From: Pseudomonas putida
GTDB lineage: Bacteria; Pseudomonadota; Gammaproteobacteria; Pseudomonadales; Pseudomonadaceae
Assembly (NCBI RefSeq): GCF_028682635.1
Contig: NZ_JANHLK010000015.1
Location: 62,001 to 126,000, forward strand
Length of the DNA: 64,000 nt
Direction of reading: 5' to 3'
Part shown: positions 25,897 through 34,442 of the stretch, one piece after another
Layout of the letters: each line of letters begins with the position of its first letter
Position numbering within the stretch: position 1 is the first letter of the stretch
The notes under the pieces: model-generated
Seen by the model: only the letters and a program-made list of their open reading frames with translations
Databases searched by the model: none
What the model was told of the DNA's origin: nothing
Program-made: the position numbers and the translations under genes

Positions 25897-27122
25897 TGAA
25901 GCGCGTCGTCGTCACCGGCATGGCCGGCATCACCTCCCTGGGCAGCGACTGGGAAACCATCGCTGGCCACTTCGTGGCCAACCGCAGCGGCATTCGTCGA
26001 ATGGATGAATGGGACCGCTTCACCGAACTCAATACGCGCCTGGCCGGGCCCATCGATGACTTCAAGGTGCCGAGCCACTGGACGCGCAAACAACTGCGCA
26101 GCATGGGCCGTGTTTCACGGCTGGCCGTCGGCGCGGCGGAACAGGCGCTGGCCGACGCCGGACTGCTCGGTGACGAATCGATCAAGGACGGGCGCATGGG
26201 CGTCGCCTGCGGTTCCTCGACCGGCAGCACCGACGAGATCAAGGCATTCGGCAACATGCTGCTCAACTCGGTGGCCGAAGGCCTGAACGCCAATTCCTAC
26301 GTGCGCATGATGCCGCACACCACGGCGGCCAACATCAGCATTTTCTTCGGCCTCACCGGCCGCCTGATCCCCACCTCCAGCGCTTGCACCAGCGGCAGCC
26401 AGGGCATCGGCTATGCCTACGAAGCCATCAAGTTCGGCCGCCTGCCGCTGATGCTCGCCGGCGGCGCCGAAGAACTGTGCCCCACCGAAGCCATGGTCTT
26501 CGACGCGCTCTACGCCACCAGCCTGAAAAACAGCGCCCCGCACACCACCCCACGCCCCTACGACAAAGGGCGCGACGGCCTGGTGATCGGTGAAGGCGGC
26601 GGCATGCTGGTGCTCGAAGAACTGGAACACGCCCTGGCGCGGGGTGCCCGTATCCATGCCGAACTCGTCGGCTTCGGCAGCAATGCCGACGGCCAACACA
26701 CCACCCGACCGGAGCAAGTCACCATGCGCCGGGCCATGGAGCTGGCCCTGGAAGACGCGGGCTTGAGCCCTGCCGACATCGGCTACGTCAACGGTCACGG
26801 CACGGCCACCGAACAGGGCGACATCGCCGAAACCCTGGCTACCAGCAGCCTGTTCGGCGAACACATGCCGATCAGCTCGCAAAAGAGCTTCCTCGGCCAC
26901 ACCCTTGGCGCCTGTGGCGCACTGGAGTCCTGGTTCAGCATCGAAATGATGAACCGCGACCTGTATGCGCACACGCTGAACCTTGATGAGGTCGACCCGC
27001 ACTGCGGCAAACTGGATTACCTGCGGGGCGAGTTCCGGCAGATGAGTAATCAGTATGTGATGAACAATAATTTTGCGTTTGGCGGGGTGAATACTTCGTT
27101 GATTTTCAAGCGCTGGGCGTAA
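25896..27122 (+). CDS. Beta-ketoacyl-ACP synthase 2 (aryl polyene)
   Basis: A 408-residue ketosynthase with C164 (SSACTSGSQ), H301 (NGHGTATEQGD) and H335 (FLGHTLGACGA) intact. ATG 25896 is preferred to GTG 25890 because GGAGG at 25882-25886 is 9 bases upstream. Likely the main elongating ketosynthase or the partner of the 9741 chain-length factor; which of the two active synthases does this is undecided. Last gene of the operon, followed by a strong REP hairpin. Confidence 0.92.
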   Translation: MKRVVVTGMAGITSLGSDWETIAGHFVANRSGIRRMDEWDRFTELNTRLAGPIDDFKVPSHWTRKQLRSMGRVSRLAVGAAEQALADAGLLGDESIKDGRMGVACGSSTGSTDEIKAFGNMLLNSVAEGLNANSYVRMMPHTTAANISIFFGLTGRLIPTSSACTSGSQGIGYAYEAIKFGRLPLMLAGGAEELCPTEAMVFDALYATSLKNSAPHTTPRPYDKGRDGLVIGEGGGMLVLEELEHALARGARIHAELVGFGSNADGQHTTRPEQVTMRRAMELALEDAGLSPADIGYVNGHGTATEQGDIAETLATSSLFGEHMPISSQKSFLGHTLGACGALESWFSIEMMNRDLYAHTLNLDEVDPHCGKLDYLRGEFRQMSNQYVMNNNFAFGGVNTSLIFKRWA

Positions 27123-27130
27123 GCAAAATC

Positions 27131-27206
27131 AAAAGATCGCAGCCTGCGGCAGCTCCTACAGGGAATGGTGTACACCTGTAGGAGCTGCCGCAGGCTGCGA
27201 TCTTTT
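27131..27206. terminator. REP-type hairpin ending the aryl polyene operon
   Basis: Two perfectly complementary 31-base arms (27131-27161 and 27176-27206) around a 14-base loop, starting with AAAAGATCGCAGCCTGCGGC. This is a second REP family, different from that at 8502. The 3' arm ends in TCTTTT, so it can terminate transcription in both directions and stabilise the operon's 3' end. The small minus-strand gene ends 22 bases further on. Confidence 0.8.
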
Positions 27207-27227
27207 CTAACGTGCAATATGGTTTTT

Positions 27228-27491
27228 TCAGGGTGGATCGAGGTTATCCAGGACCCGATTCACCGCCAGTTCCCCCAGCATGATCGATTGCTGAATCCCC
27301 AGCAGTGTGTGGCTCTGCGTGGCGTTCAGGCTCCTCGCGAAGTCGCTCGCCATGACATTGGCTGATGCCAGTGAAACGCAGGCGTACTCCAGCAGGGTGT
27401 GGTTGTCGATTTCGGGGGCGATGAGGAAGATATTGCTGGGTTGGTGTGGAGTGTCTGGGTCGGAATCCGGTGGGTTTGAGCTATTGGTCAT
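27228..27491 (-). CDS. Small DUF6124/DUF3077-like protein
   Basis: An 87-residue protein without signal or membrane segment. After a disordered Pro/Ser/Asp-rich start (residues 1-20), a helical part reads LLEYACVSLASANVMA and LLGIQQSIMLGELAVN. This style fits the small Pseudomonas-restricted DUF6124/DUF3077 proteins, whose function is unknown. AGGA lies about 9 bases before ATG 27491. It is a single-gene unit preceded by a long, strongly foldable leader (27541-27714). Confidence 0.6.
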   Translation of the reverse strand: MTNSSNPPDSDPDTPHQPSNIFLIAPEIDNHTLLEYACVSLASANVMASDFARSLNATQSHTLLGIQQSIMLGELAVNRVLDNLDPP

Positions 27492-27540
27492 GATTCAGCG
27501 TCCTGACAGTGGGGGCCACACCGAATCGCTACTGATCAAA

Positions 27541-27714
27541 AGGGTGGCAGCTGTACGCAGGTTAGTAGACCGGGCAAAGCGAAAACCGGCGCGCCCGAAG
27601 GCGCCCTGCGCACAGCTACCGTCAAGGGCAGGTATGGACATACCTGCCTATCAGGAGCGCATGTGCACTTCGATTTGCTAAGGGCTACTAAACCCGATCA
27701 CTGACAATCAGTGA
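27541..27714 (-). ncRNA. Candidate structured leader RNA or sRNA
   Basis: Read on the minus strand, this gap folds well on inspection. TCACTGA/TCAGTGA forms a 7-bp hairpin (27698-27714). GGCAGGTA/TACCTGCC forms an 8-bp hairpin (27627-27648). GGTAGCTGTGCGCAG pairs with CTGCGTACAGCTGCC over 15 positions with two G-U pairs (27606-27620 with 27546-27560). Inside that helix GCGCC-TTCG-GGCGC makes a UUCG tetraloop hairpin (27591-27604). TTAGTAG (27685-27691) can also pair with CTACTAA (27562-27568), a possible pseudoknot. It may be a 5' leader of the small gene or an independent sRNA. No known family was recognised. Confidence 0.5.
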
Positions 27715-27852
27715 CCCCGTTCAAGCTACCGATGGCCCTCAAAACGCACAAGCCGGCCGATTCTGGAGTAGTTGTAGGCAACGCCGCAAGGCGCTGTAGC
27801 CTCTCCGGGATAGTTCAGAAATGTCCCACGAGCAGCGGCGAAAAATCTGAGC

Positions 27853-27954
27853 CTGTGGGAGCGAGCTTGCTCGCGATGGTCGTTAACGATGACGTGGGGT
27901 TCCTGGGTGCACGCAGTGTGCTTTGGTTCATCGCGAGCAAGCTCGCTCCTACAG
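27853..27954. repeat. REPIN, 102 bp
   Basis: Arms 27853-27876 and 27931-27954 with REP core GTGGGAGCGAGCTTGCTCGC. Length and the first part of the loop are identical to the copy at 17607. Its right arm overlaps the 3' end of the LysR gene and supplies the stop codon (27949-27951). Confidence 0.9.
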
Positions 27955-28845
27955 CGGTTCAACCTTGCGTGTGAGCAGTTCAACAAACGCCCGAGCCATC
28001 GGCGATTTCTGGTCCTTGCGCTGCACCAGCCACACCGCCGACACCGCCGCCGGATCGAGCAGTGGTCGATAGATCACGCCATCAATACGCATTCGCTGGT
28101 AAGACGCCGGCAGCACCGAAACACCGAGCCCCGCCGCTACCAGCCCGATGATGGTCATCGCCTCGCCGGCCTCCTGGGCGAAGTGAGGGCTGAAGCCGGC
28201 ATCCCGGGCCAGGCTGAGCAGTTGCGCGTACAGGCCGCTGCCGTAGCTGCGCGGAAAAAACACAAAGGGCTCAAGCGCCAGGGCTGACAGAAACAAGCCC
28301 TCCTCGCTGCCCTCTACCAACGGGTGCTTGGCGCTGAGAACGGCGACCAGCGGTTCGCGCATCAGCTCGACCACACTGAGCGAATCGGGCAGCCCGAGCG
28401 GGCGCATGATGCCGACTTCGATCGACTCATCCACCAGCGCATCGGCCACCTGGGTACTACTCATTTCCCGTAGGTTCAGGTGCACTGCCGGAAAACGCTG
28501 GCGAAATGAAAAAATCGCCTGGGGAATGGTCGAGTTGAACGGTGCCGAAGAGGTGAAGCCAATTTTCAGTTCACCCAACTCGCCCAGCTGTGCCCGCCGC
28601 GCGACATCCGCCGCCTTGTCCACTTGCGCCAGCACCAACCGCGCCTCTTCCAGGAACAGCCGACCAGCCTCGCTCAGCTCGACCCGACGATTGGTACGTT
28701 CGAACAAGCGTGCGCCGACTTCCTGCTCCAACGCCTGAATCTGCTGGCTCAGCGGCGGTTGCGAGATGCCAAGCACCTGCGCGGCGCGGCCGAAGTGCAG
28801 TTCTTCGGCGACGGCGATGAAGTAGCGCAGATGACGCAATTCCAT
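27949..28845 (-). CDS. LysR-family transcriptional regulator
   Basis: A 298-residue LTTR. Winged helix-turn-helix in residues 1-60 (AAQVLGISQPPLSQQIQALE) and a periplasmic-binding-protein-like effector domain from about residue 90, of BenM/CatM style. Divergent from the MFS gene at 28965, which it probably controls with an aromatic or small-molecule effector. The last codon before the stop abuts a REP arm, so the original 3' end may have been altered. Confidence 0.9.
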   Translation of the reverse strand: MELRHLRYFIAVAEELHFGRAAQVLGISQPPLSQQIQALEQEVGARLFERTNRRVELSEAGRLFLEEARLVLAQVDKAADVARRAQLGELGELKIGFTSSAPFNSTIPQAIFSFRQRFPAVHLNLREMSSTQVADALVDESIEVGIMRPLGLPDSLSVVELMREPLVAVLSAKHPLVEGSEEGLFLSALALEPFVFFPRSYGSGLYAQLLSLARDAGFSPHFAQEAGEAMTIIGLVAAGLGVSVLPASYQRMRIDGVIYRPLLDPAAVSAVWLVQRKDQKSPMARAFVELLTRKVEPL

Positions 28846-28964
28846 GAATACCCCATTAGGTCGTTAAAGCTATCAAACAGGTCGAACAATATATTGGATT
28901 GAATCATTAGCCGGCTATATGCTTTTTTCATTGCCTGACCGGCTGCGCTCCTCCGAGGTCCACC
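28846..28964. promoter_or_regulatory. Divergent LysR/MFS control region
   Basis: An AT-rich 119-base gap between divergent genes with the palindrome CAATATATTG (28887-28896). LysR-type boxes are short interrupted palindromes in this position, so it is a candidate site. No single best promoter could be chosen. Confidence 0.35.
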
Positions 28965-30245
28965 GTGAAAACTGCTGTTGCTCCACTCGCCCATGAAGTT
29001 CCACCTGCCGCACAGGGCGAAGTCGTCGCCGAGCTGGCGGAGATCTACATCGAAAAAGGCACGCCTGCGTTCATGCGCACGGTACTGGCGCTGTTCTGCG
29101 GCGGCTTCGCCACCTTCGCCCTGCTCTACTGCGTGCAGCCGATGATGCCGCTGTTGTCCCACGAATATTCCATCAACGCGGCGCAGAGCAGCCTGATCCT
29201 CTCGGTGGCTACAGGCATGCTTGCCATTGGCCTGCTGATCACGGGCCCCATATCCGACCGCATCGGCCGCAAACCGGTGATGGTGGCGGCACTGTTCGCC
29301 GCCGCACTGTGCACCATGGCCAGCGCGATGATGCCGAGCTGGCACGGCGTGCTGGTCATGCGCGCGCTGATCGGTTTGTCGTTGAGCGGGCTGGCAGCGG
29401 TGGCGATGACCTATTTGAGCGAAGAGATTCACCCGCAGCACATCGGCCTCGCCATGGGCCTGTACATCGGCGGCAATGCCATTGGCGGGATGAGCGGGCG
29501 TCTTATCACCGGCGTACTGATCGACTTCGTCAGCTGGCACACGGCAATGCTGGTGATCGGCGGCCTGGCGCTGATGGCGGCAGCGGTGTTCTGGAAAATC
29601 CTCCCCGAATCACGCAACTTCCGCCCCCGCTCACTGCACCCGCGTAGCCTGGTCGACGGTTTCACCATGCACTTTCGCGACGCCGGCCTGCCGCTGCTGT
29701 TCCTCGAAGCCTTTGTGCTGATGGGGGCGTTCGTCACCTTGTTCAACTACGTCGGCTACCGCCTGCTGGCCGAGCCCTATCACATGGAACAGGCCTTCGT
29801 CGGACTGCTCTCGGTGGTGTACCTCTCGGGTATCTACAGCTCGGCGAAAATCGGCTCGCTGGCCGACCGGCTCGGCCGCCGCAAAGTGCTCTGGAGCACG
29901 ATCGCGCTGATGCTCGGCGGTCTCGCCCTGACGATGTTCACGCCATTGCCGCTGGTGATCATCGGCATGCTGATCTTCACGTTCGGTTTCTTCGGCGCCC
30001 ACTCGGTCGCCAGCAGCTGGATCGGCCGCCGTGCCATCAAGGCCAAGGGCCAGGCATCGTCCTTGTACCTGTTCTGCTACTACGCCGGGGGGAGCATTGC
30101 CGGTACGGCGGGCGGCGTGTTCTGGCACCTGGGCGGCTGGAATGGCATCGGTCTGTTCATTGGTGGGCTGCTGGTGGTGGCGTTGCTGGTGGCGTTGAAA
30201 CTGGCGAAGTTGCCGCCGCTGCCGGGAGCCGGCGCGACTATCTGA
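28965..30245 (+). CDS. MFS transporter, YnfM-like
   Basis: A 426-residue major facilitator protein with about 12 membrane helices after a soluble N-terminal 45 residues. The loop 2-3 signature GPISDRIGRKPVM and the second-half repeat SLADRLGRRKVL are clear. Most similar in feel to YnfM-type drug/metabolite exporters; substrate unknown. GTG 28965 is used with GAGG 6-9 bases before it. Its 3' end overlaps the convergent gspM by 8 bases. Confidence 0.88.
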   Translation: MKTAVAPLAHEVPPAAQGEVVAELAEIYIEKGTPAFMRTVLALFCGGFATFALLYCVQPMMPLLSHEYSINAAQSSLILSVATGMLAIGLLITGPISDRIGRKPVMVAALFAAALCTMASAMMPSWHGVLVMRALIGLSLSGLAAVAMTYLSEEIHPQHIGLAMGLYIGGNAIGGMSGRLITGVLIDFVSWHTAMLVIGGLALMAAAVFWKILPESRNFRPRSLHPRSLVDGFTMHFRDAGLPLLFLEAFVLMGAFVTLFNYVGYRLLAEPYHMEQAFVGLLSVVYLSGIYSSAKIGSLADRLGRRKVLWSTIALMLGGLALTMFTPLPLVIIGMLIFTFGFFGAHSVASSWIGRRAIKAKGQASSLYLFCYYAGGSIAGTAGGVFWHLGGWNGIGLFIGGLLVVALLVALKLAKLPPLPGAGATI

Positions 30246-30699
30246 GTACCATCCGCGCCTCCAGCACCGTGTTGCGCTTTTCCAGGGTCAAGGATTGCAA
30301 CACGGTGCCATTGCGTTCGATGCGGTCCAGCCAGGCCAGCAAGGCCTTGGCATCACCGCTGAGACTGAGGCGCAACTGATCGCCGTCGGTGTTGACCTGA
30401 TGCAGTTCCAGCCCCGCCTCGGTGGCGCTTTCACTGACGTGCAGCGACAGCGGCTGGGTGACAGGTTCGCGTGTGCTGCGCGGACGCGCCAGCTGCAGTT
30501 GCGCCGCCAGTGCCAGTTGCTGATGGTACTGACGCTCGGCAGTCGCAAGGCGCTGCTGTGTCGGTTGCCAGACCAGGCTGAATGCCGCGACGCCAAAGAC
30601 AAACACCCCCAACATCAGCAACAGCCGACGTTCGCGCAGCGACAGGCGTTGCCAGCGCTGCGGGAGCGCCAGCCATGGGATCAATCCATTCAGAGTCAT
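30238..30699 (-). CDS. gspM: Type II secretion protein GspM
   Basis: A 153-residue bitopic inner-membrane protein with one helix (about residues 26-44, LLLMLGVFVFGVAAFSL) and a periplasmic ferredoxin-like domain. It forms the assembly platform with GspL, F and C. ATG 30699 overlaps the gspL stop by 4 bases. Last gene of the secretion operon; its end overlaps the MFS gene tail-to-tail. Confidence 0.85.
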   Translation of the reverse strand: MTLNGLIPWLALPQRWQRLSLRERRLLLMLGVFVFGVAAFSLVWQPTQQRLATAERQYHQQLALAAQLQLARPRSTREPVTQPLSLHVSESATEAGLELHQVNTDGDQLRLSLSGDAKALLAWLDRIERNGTVLQSLTLEKRNTVLEARMVLR

Positions 30700-31793
30700 G
30701 CGCCTTGCTCCAGGGTCAGGGTCGCCCGCACCCGATCGCCTTCCTTGCTCGCGCTGTCGAGTCGCACAGGCAAACCTTGCTGACGGCCACGCTCGCGCAG
30801 TAACTCCAGTTCGGTAAAGCTGTTGGCGGTCAGCTGGACTTTCCAACCATCGCTTTCGCGAAACTCAATGCGCTGGACATCGACGTTGCTGGCACCGATG
30901 ACTTGCTCGACGAGCTTGACCAGCCCGGCGATATGACCATCCTGGGAGGCCGCATTCGGGCTTTGCAAGGCCTTGAGTTGTAACCCCAGGTCAACGATGC
31001 GGGTCTGGTCCGGGTAAAACGCCTTGAATTGCTGCTCGTTGCGGCTGTATAGCTGACGGGTCTGGTTTTCGAGAAAACCGATACGTGCCGCGCTGGCGCC
31101 CCAGTCGAGCAGCAACAGCGCCAGTCCGCCGAGCCGCCAGGGCAGGCGCTTGCGACGCGCAGCGAAATCACCGTGCAACAGATTGATTGCCTGTCCATGC
31201 ACCGAGGCCAGCCATTGATCGATATCAGGGCAGTCCTGACGCTCATCGCGCCACTGCACGTCCATGGGCAAGCCCGGCTTGAGCGCCAGCAAATCCTCAT
31301 CCGACAAGGTCAGGCGAGCCGGCAAGCCGCCCCCGAGCAACCAGCGGCCAAACCAGCGGATACCGAGCGCCTGGTCACGGGGCAACACATCGGCATCGAC
31401 AAACACGGATCGCACTACAACACCCACACCGGCAAGCAGCGCGAGCACGGCGGCGAATCGTTCGCGGTCGATCACCATCACCGGGTAGCGACCTTGTGCA
31501 TCGCGCGCACCGGTGCTCAGGTGCAGCTTTTCCAGGGCTTCGCTCAGTTGCTCTTCGACGGCGAAGGCGATGGCTTGGGCATCAGGCTGGCGCCTGGACG
31601 GCCATGGATCACTGATTAACCAACTGCACAGCTCCATGGGCAGCAACACATCGACCTCCTGCCCAACCAGTGCCTGTGCCGCTTGGTCCAAGGGCAAGAG
31701 CTGCCGTTCGCCGGTCGAGGTCCATAGGCAACAAGGCCAGGCGAGCGTGGGCAGGGCCAAGCCTTCGGCCGTCAGGTAAAGCCAGGTTTTCAT
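30696..31793 (-). CDS. gspL: Type II secretion protein GspL
   Basis: A 365-residue platform protein. The cytoplasmic actin-like domain (1-215) recruits the GspE ATPase, a helix near residue 220 (LGGLALLLLDWG) crosses the membrane, and a periplasmic domain follows. It links ATP hydrolysis to pseudopilus assembly. It overlaps gspK and gspM by 4 bases each. Confidence 0.85.
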   Translation of the reverse strand: MKTWLYLTAEGLALPTLAWPCCLWTSTGERQLLPLDQAAQALVGQEVDVLLPMELCSWLISDPWPSRRQPDAQAIAFAVEEQLSEALEKLHLSTGARDAQGRYPVMVIDRERFAAVLALLAGVGVVVRSVFVDADVLPRDQALGIRWFGRWLLGGGLPARLTLSDEDLLALKPGLPMDVQWRDERQDCPDIDQWLASVHGQAINLLHGDFAARRKRLPWRLGGLALLLLDWGASAARIGFLENQTRQLYSRNEQQFKAFYPDQTRIVDLGLQLKALQSPNAASQDGHIAGLVKLVEQVIGASNVDVQRIEFRESDGWKVQLTANSFTELELLRERGRQQGLPVRLDSASKEGDRVRATLTLEQGA

Positions 31794-32620
31794 TGCGGTA
31801 TCTCGTTGAGGGTCGAGGGTAGGACACGCCGTTGCAGGATGTTCAGTTGTCGCGTCTTCGGGTCGCGTTCGACATCGGTGGCCAGACGCAGATGGCCCTG
31901 GCCCTGGGTCACTTGCACGGTGATCCGGTACCAGCGGCTGTCAACGCCCAGGCCATGGCTGCTCAAGCCCAAGCCGGATAACAGCGGGTCCTGGGTAAAC
32001 GCTTGAACGTTTGGCCAGCCTGCCGTGGAACGCTGGCGTACCAGGGCTTCGGCCGTTGTACTCTCGACACCGTCGAGCGCGCGCAACACCAACGCCGGTG
32101 CCGTGTTGATGTTCGTCGCGGCCTCTACCGGCAACAGCGCGACCCAGGGCGCCAGGCGACTCAACAACTCACCGTCGACACCCGGAAGCAGTCGCAATTG
32201 GCTGAGCTCGCGCAACGCCCCCACTTGCTCCAGTTGCAGCGGCGGCAGTTCGAGCAGCACCAGCAAACGCATCCAGCGATTGAGCGTGACTTGGTCGATC
32301 TGGCCCTGAATCAACAGGGCATTGACGTTGAAGCGCCCGGCCAGGTCCTCGATATCGACAAGGATCTGCGCGTCTTCAATAGCGAAAGCGCTGGATGGCT
32401 GAGCAATCGGGTCGCTATCTTTTTGCTGGGCCTCGAGCAAGCCCAGGCCCCAGGTTTCCCCGGCGACGCCAAGTTGCCGCAGGTGCATCTGCTGCAGCTG
32501 TTGCCCGGTGCTTTGCAGTAACGCGCGATGGCTGCGCAGCATGCCGCCGATGATCAACAGCGCCAGGCTCATGACCAGCAACACACTGATCAATGCAACG
32601 CCGCGTTGATTGGCCCTCAT
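31790..32620 (-). CDS. gspK: Type II secretion minor pseudopilin GspK
   Basis: A 276-residue minor pseudopilin. After a short leader (MRANQRG) the hydrophobic N-terminal helix VALISVLLVMSLALLII lacks Glu5, as usual for GspK. It caps the pseudopilus tip with GspI and GspJ. ATG 32620 is preferred to upstream starts because it overlaps gspJ by 4 bases and places the leader correctly. Confidence 0.88.
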   Translation of the reverse strand: MRANQRGVALISVLLVMSLALLIIGGMLRSHRALLQSTGQQLQQMHLRQLGVAGETWGLGLLEAQQKDSDPIAQPSSAFAIEDAQILVDIEDLAGRFNVNALLIQGQIDQVTLNRWMRLLVLLELPPLQLEQVGALRELSQLRLLPGVDGELLSRLAPWVALLPVEAATNINTAPALVLRALDGVESTTAEALVRQRSTAGWPNVQAFTQDPLLSGLGLSSHGLGVDSRWYRITVQVTQGQGHLRLATDVERDPKTRQLNILQRRVLPSTLNEIPQ

Positions 32621-33159
32621 GGAAATGACCCCGGCAATGACAGCACTCGGCGTATCGCTTCGAAACGCCCTGCCGACACCTGCATTTCCACCGCCAGGGG
32701 CGCCTTCTGGTTCGGCCCGGTCGGCCAATCAGCGCGCCAGCCAACCTGACTGTCGTACAGGCGCCAACGCAGGTCTCGAACATCGTCCAGCAGTTTTTGT
32801 CGCTGTACGCTCTGCGCCCCTTCTGCCCGGCTGTCGCGCCACAGCACGCCGTTGTCGAGTCGATAGGTCAGCACCTGGCGCTCACTGCGTGGCAAGTCCA
32901 GTGGATTACGCCAATTGCTGCGCACCAGTTGCAGCTGCGTCGGGTCAGGCACCACAGGCTGTTGGGCGATGTGCAGCAGGTCGCGTTCGATCACTGCCAC
33001 GGCGCGTTGCAGCTTTCTGAGTTCTCGTTCGTGGCTCTGGGTGCCCTGCTGCACGCGCACCACACTGTCGAACAGCGTCCAGCTGGCCAGCCCCAGCAAT
33101 GCGAAAATCGCAATGGCAATAACCAGTTCCAGCAGGGTGAATCCGCCCTGCTCATTCAT
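32617..33159 (-). CDS. gspJ: Type II secretion minor pseudopilin GspJ
   Basis: A 180-residue pseudopilin with prepilin peptidase site G/FTLLELVIAI and Glu5. ATG 33159 gives a 6-residue leader (MNEQGG) and overlaps gspI by 8 bases. Part of the tip complex. Confidence 0.9.
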   Translation of the reverse strand: MNEQGGFTLLELVIAIAIFALLGLASWTLFDSVVRVQQGTQSHERELRKLQRAVAVIERDLLHIAQQPVVPDPTQLQLVRSNWRNPLDLPRSERQVLTYRLDNGVLWRDSRAEGAQSVQRQKLLDDVRDLRWRLYDSQVGWRADWPTGPNQKAPLAVEMQVSAGRFEAIRRVLSLPGSFP

Positions 33160-33526
33160 GCCGATTGGCCATCCAGCCGGTGGCGCGGAACAGGCTGTGG
33201 TCACGACCGGCAAGGCCGACCTCGACCTCGACCGCCAACCCATGCGGATCACTCGCCATACGTACGGATTGACGTACAACCCAGTCGCGATCTCCCATGC
33301 TCACCACCCGTTGGGACTGTGAAATCACCGGGGACGATTGCAGGCGCAACTCGTTCAGTTGGTTGTCCGCCACCCAGGCCGCGAGAAGGCGCTCCTCGGC
33401 AGCGCCCGCCTGTCTCACCACGTATTGGCTGGCGGACAGCACGGCGGTGGCCAGGGTTGCGAAAATCGCCAGGGCCACCATGACTTCAAGCAAGGTGAAG
33501 CCACCCATGCGCGATGGCTCAGTCAT
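33152..33526 (-). CDS. gspI: Type II secretion minor pseudopilin GspI
   Basis: A 124-residue pseudopilin with leader MTEPSRMGG and cleavage site G/FTLLEVMVAL. Overlaps gspH and gspJ by 8 bases each. Nucleates the tip complex with GspJ and GspK. Confidence 0.9.
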   Translation of the reverse strand: MTEPSRMGGFTLLEVMVALAIFATLATAVLSASQYVVRQAGAAEERLLAAWVADNQLNELRLQSSPVISQSQRVVSMGDRDWVVRQSVRMASDPHGLAVEVEVGLAGRDHSLFRATGWMANRHE

Positions 33527-33986
33527 CGATCATGACCTCGCCGACGCCATCGCTGGACAGGCTCGCCCAGACTCTGTCTTTGCCAGCAAACGTCAGGGAG
33601 AAGGTGCTGGTTTCATCGCTGCTGTACAGCTGAATCTGGGGTTGACCGGCATCAGCGCCCAGGCTCATGGAATAGCCCTCCTGTTCAAGGCTCAGGCGCA
33701 AGCCGTCGGGCCATCGGTAGAAGGCTGCCAGCGGCTCCCAGCCACGCCCATCGAGGCGCATTGCCCGGTATCCTTCGACGCTCAGTCGCACACCGTATTC
33801 CCGCCCCTCGAGCACTGCCTGTTCACGCAGTTGGCGGATGAAACCAGCAAGCGCACCCGCTTCCTGCCTGGCTTGCTGAGCCGGGTTAACGCCAGCAGCC
33901 AGACTCACCATGCCCACCAGCACGCCGATCAGGACGATCACGATCATCATTTCCAGCAAGGTAAATCCCCGACATCGGCGTGGCAT
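33519..33986 (-). CDS. gspH: Type II secretion minor pseudopilin GspH
   Basis: A 155-residue pseudopilin, leader MPRRCRG and cleavage site G/FTLLEMMIVI. It joins the fibre just below the tip trimer. Three bases separate it from gspG. Confidence 0.9.
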   Translation of the reverse strand: MPRRCRGFTLLEMMIVIVLIGVLVGMVSLAAGVNPAQQARQEAGALAGFIRQLREQAVLEGREYGVRLSVEGYRAMRLDGRGWEPLAAFYRWPDGLRLSLEQEGYSMSLGADAGQPQIQLYSSDETSTFSLTFAGKDRVWASLSSDGVGEVMIDD

Positions 33987-33989
33987 GCT

Positions 33990-34439
33990 TCAACCACCCC
34001 AGTTGCCGATTTCCGCCGCGTGCCCCTCGCCACCCGTTACGCCATCGGAGCCAAGGGAATACAGGTCATAGCCGCCATCGTCCGATTTCACGCCGGGATT
34101 GAGGTACTGATAGGGCGTGCCCCACGGGTCAACGGGCAAGCTTTTCAGGTAACCCTGCGGGTTCCAGCTCCGCGGCGTCGGCACCCCGGAAGGACGCTTG
34201 CTCAAGGCCTCCAGCCCTTGTTGCGTGGAGGGGTAGTGGAGATTGTCGAGGCGATACATTTCCAGGGCGGTGCCGATGGCCTGTAGATCGATTCTGGCGG
34301 CGGTGACCTTGGCCTGATCGGGACGGCTCATAAACTGCGGCACCACGATGGCCCCCAGGATGCCGATGATGACCACCACCACCATGATCTCGATCAGGGT
34401 AAAACCGTGCTGGGACGTTCTGTGACGCAGAGCATTCAT
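33990..34439 (-). CDS. gspG: Type II secretion major pseudopilin GspG
   Basis: A 149-residue major pseudopilin. Leader MNALRHRTSQHG, cleavage site G/FTLIEIMVVVVI, then the typical PSTQQGLEAL and a C-terminal calcium-loop region (SDGVTGGEG). It polymerises into the piston-like pseudopilus. Processing must rely on a peptidase encoded elsewhere, probably PilD. Confidence 0.95.
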   Translation of the reverse strand: MNALRHRTSQHGFTLIEIMVVVVIIGILGAIVVPQFMSRPDQAKVTAARIDLQAIGTALEMYRLDNLHYPSTQQGLEALSKRPSGVPTPRSWNPQGYLKSLPVDPWGTPYQYLNPGVKSDDGGYDLYSLGSDGVTGGEGHAAEIGNWGG

Positions 34440-34442
34440 GGG

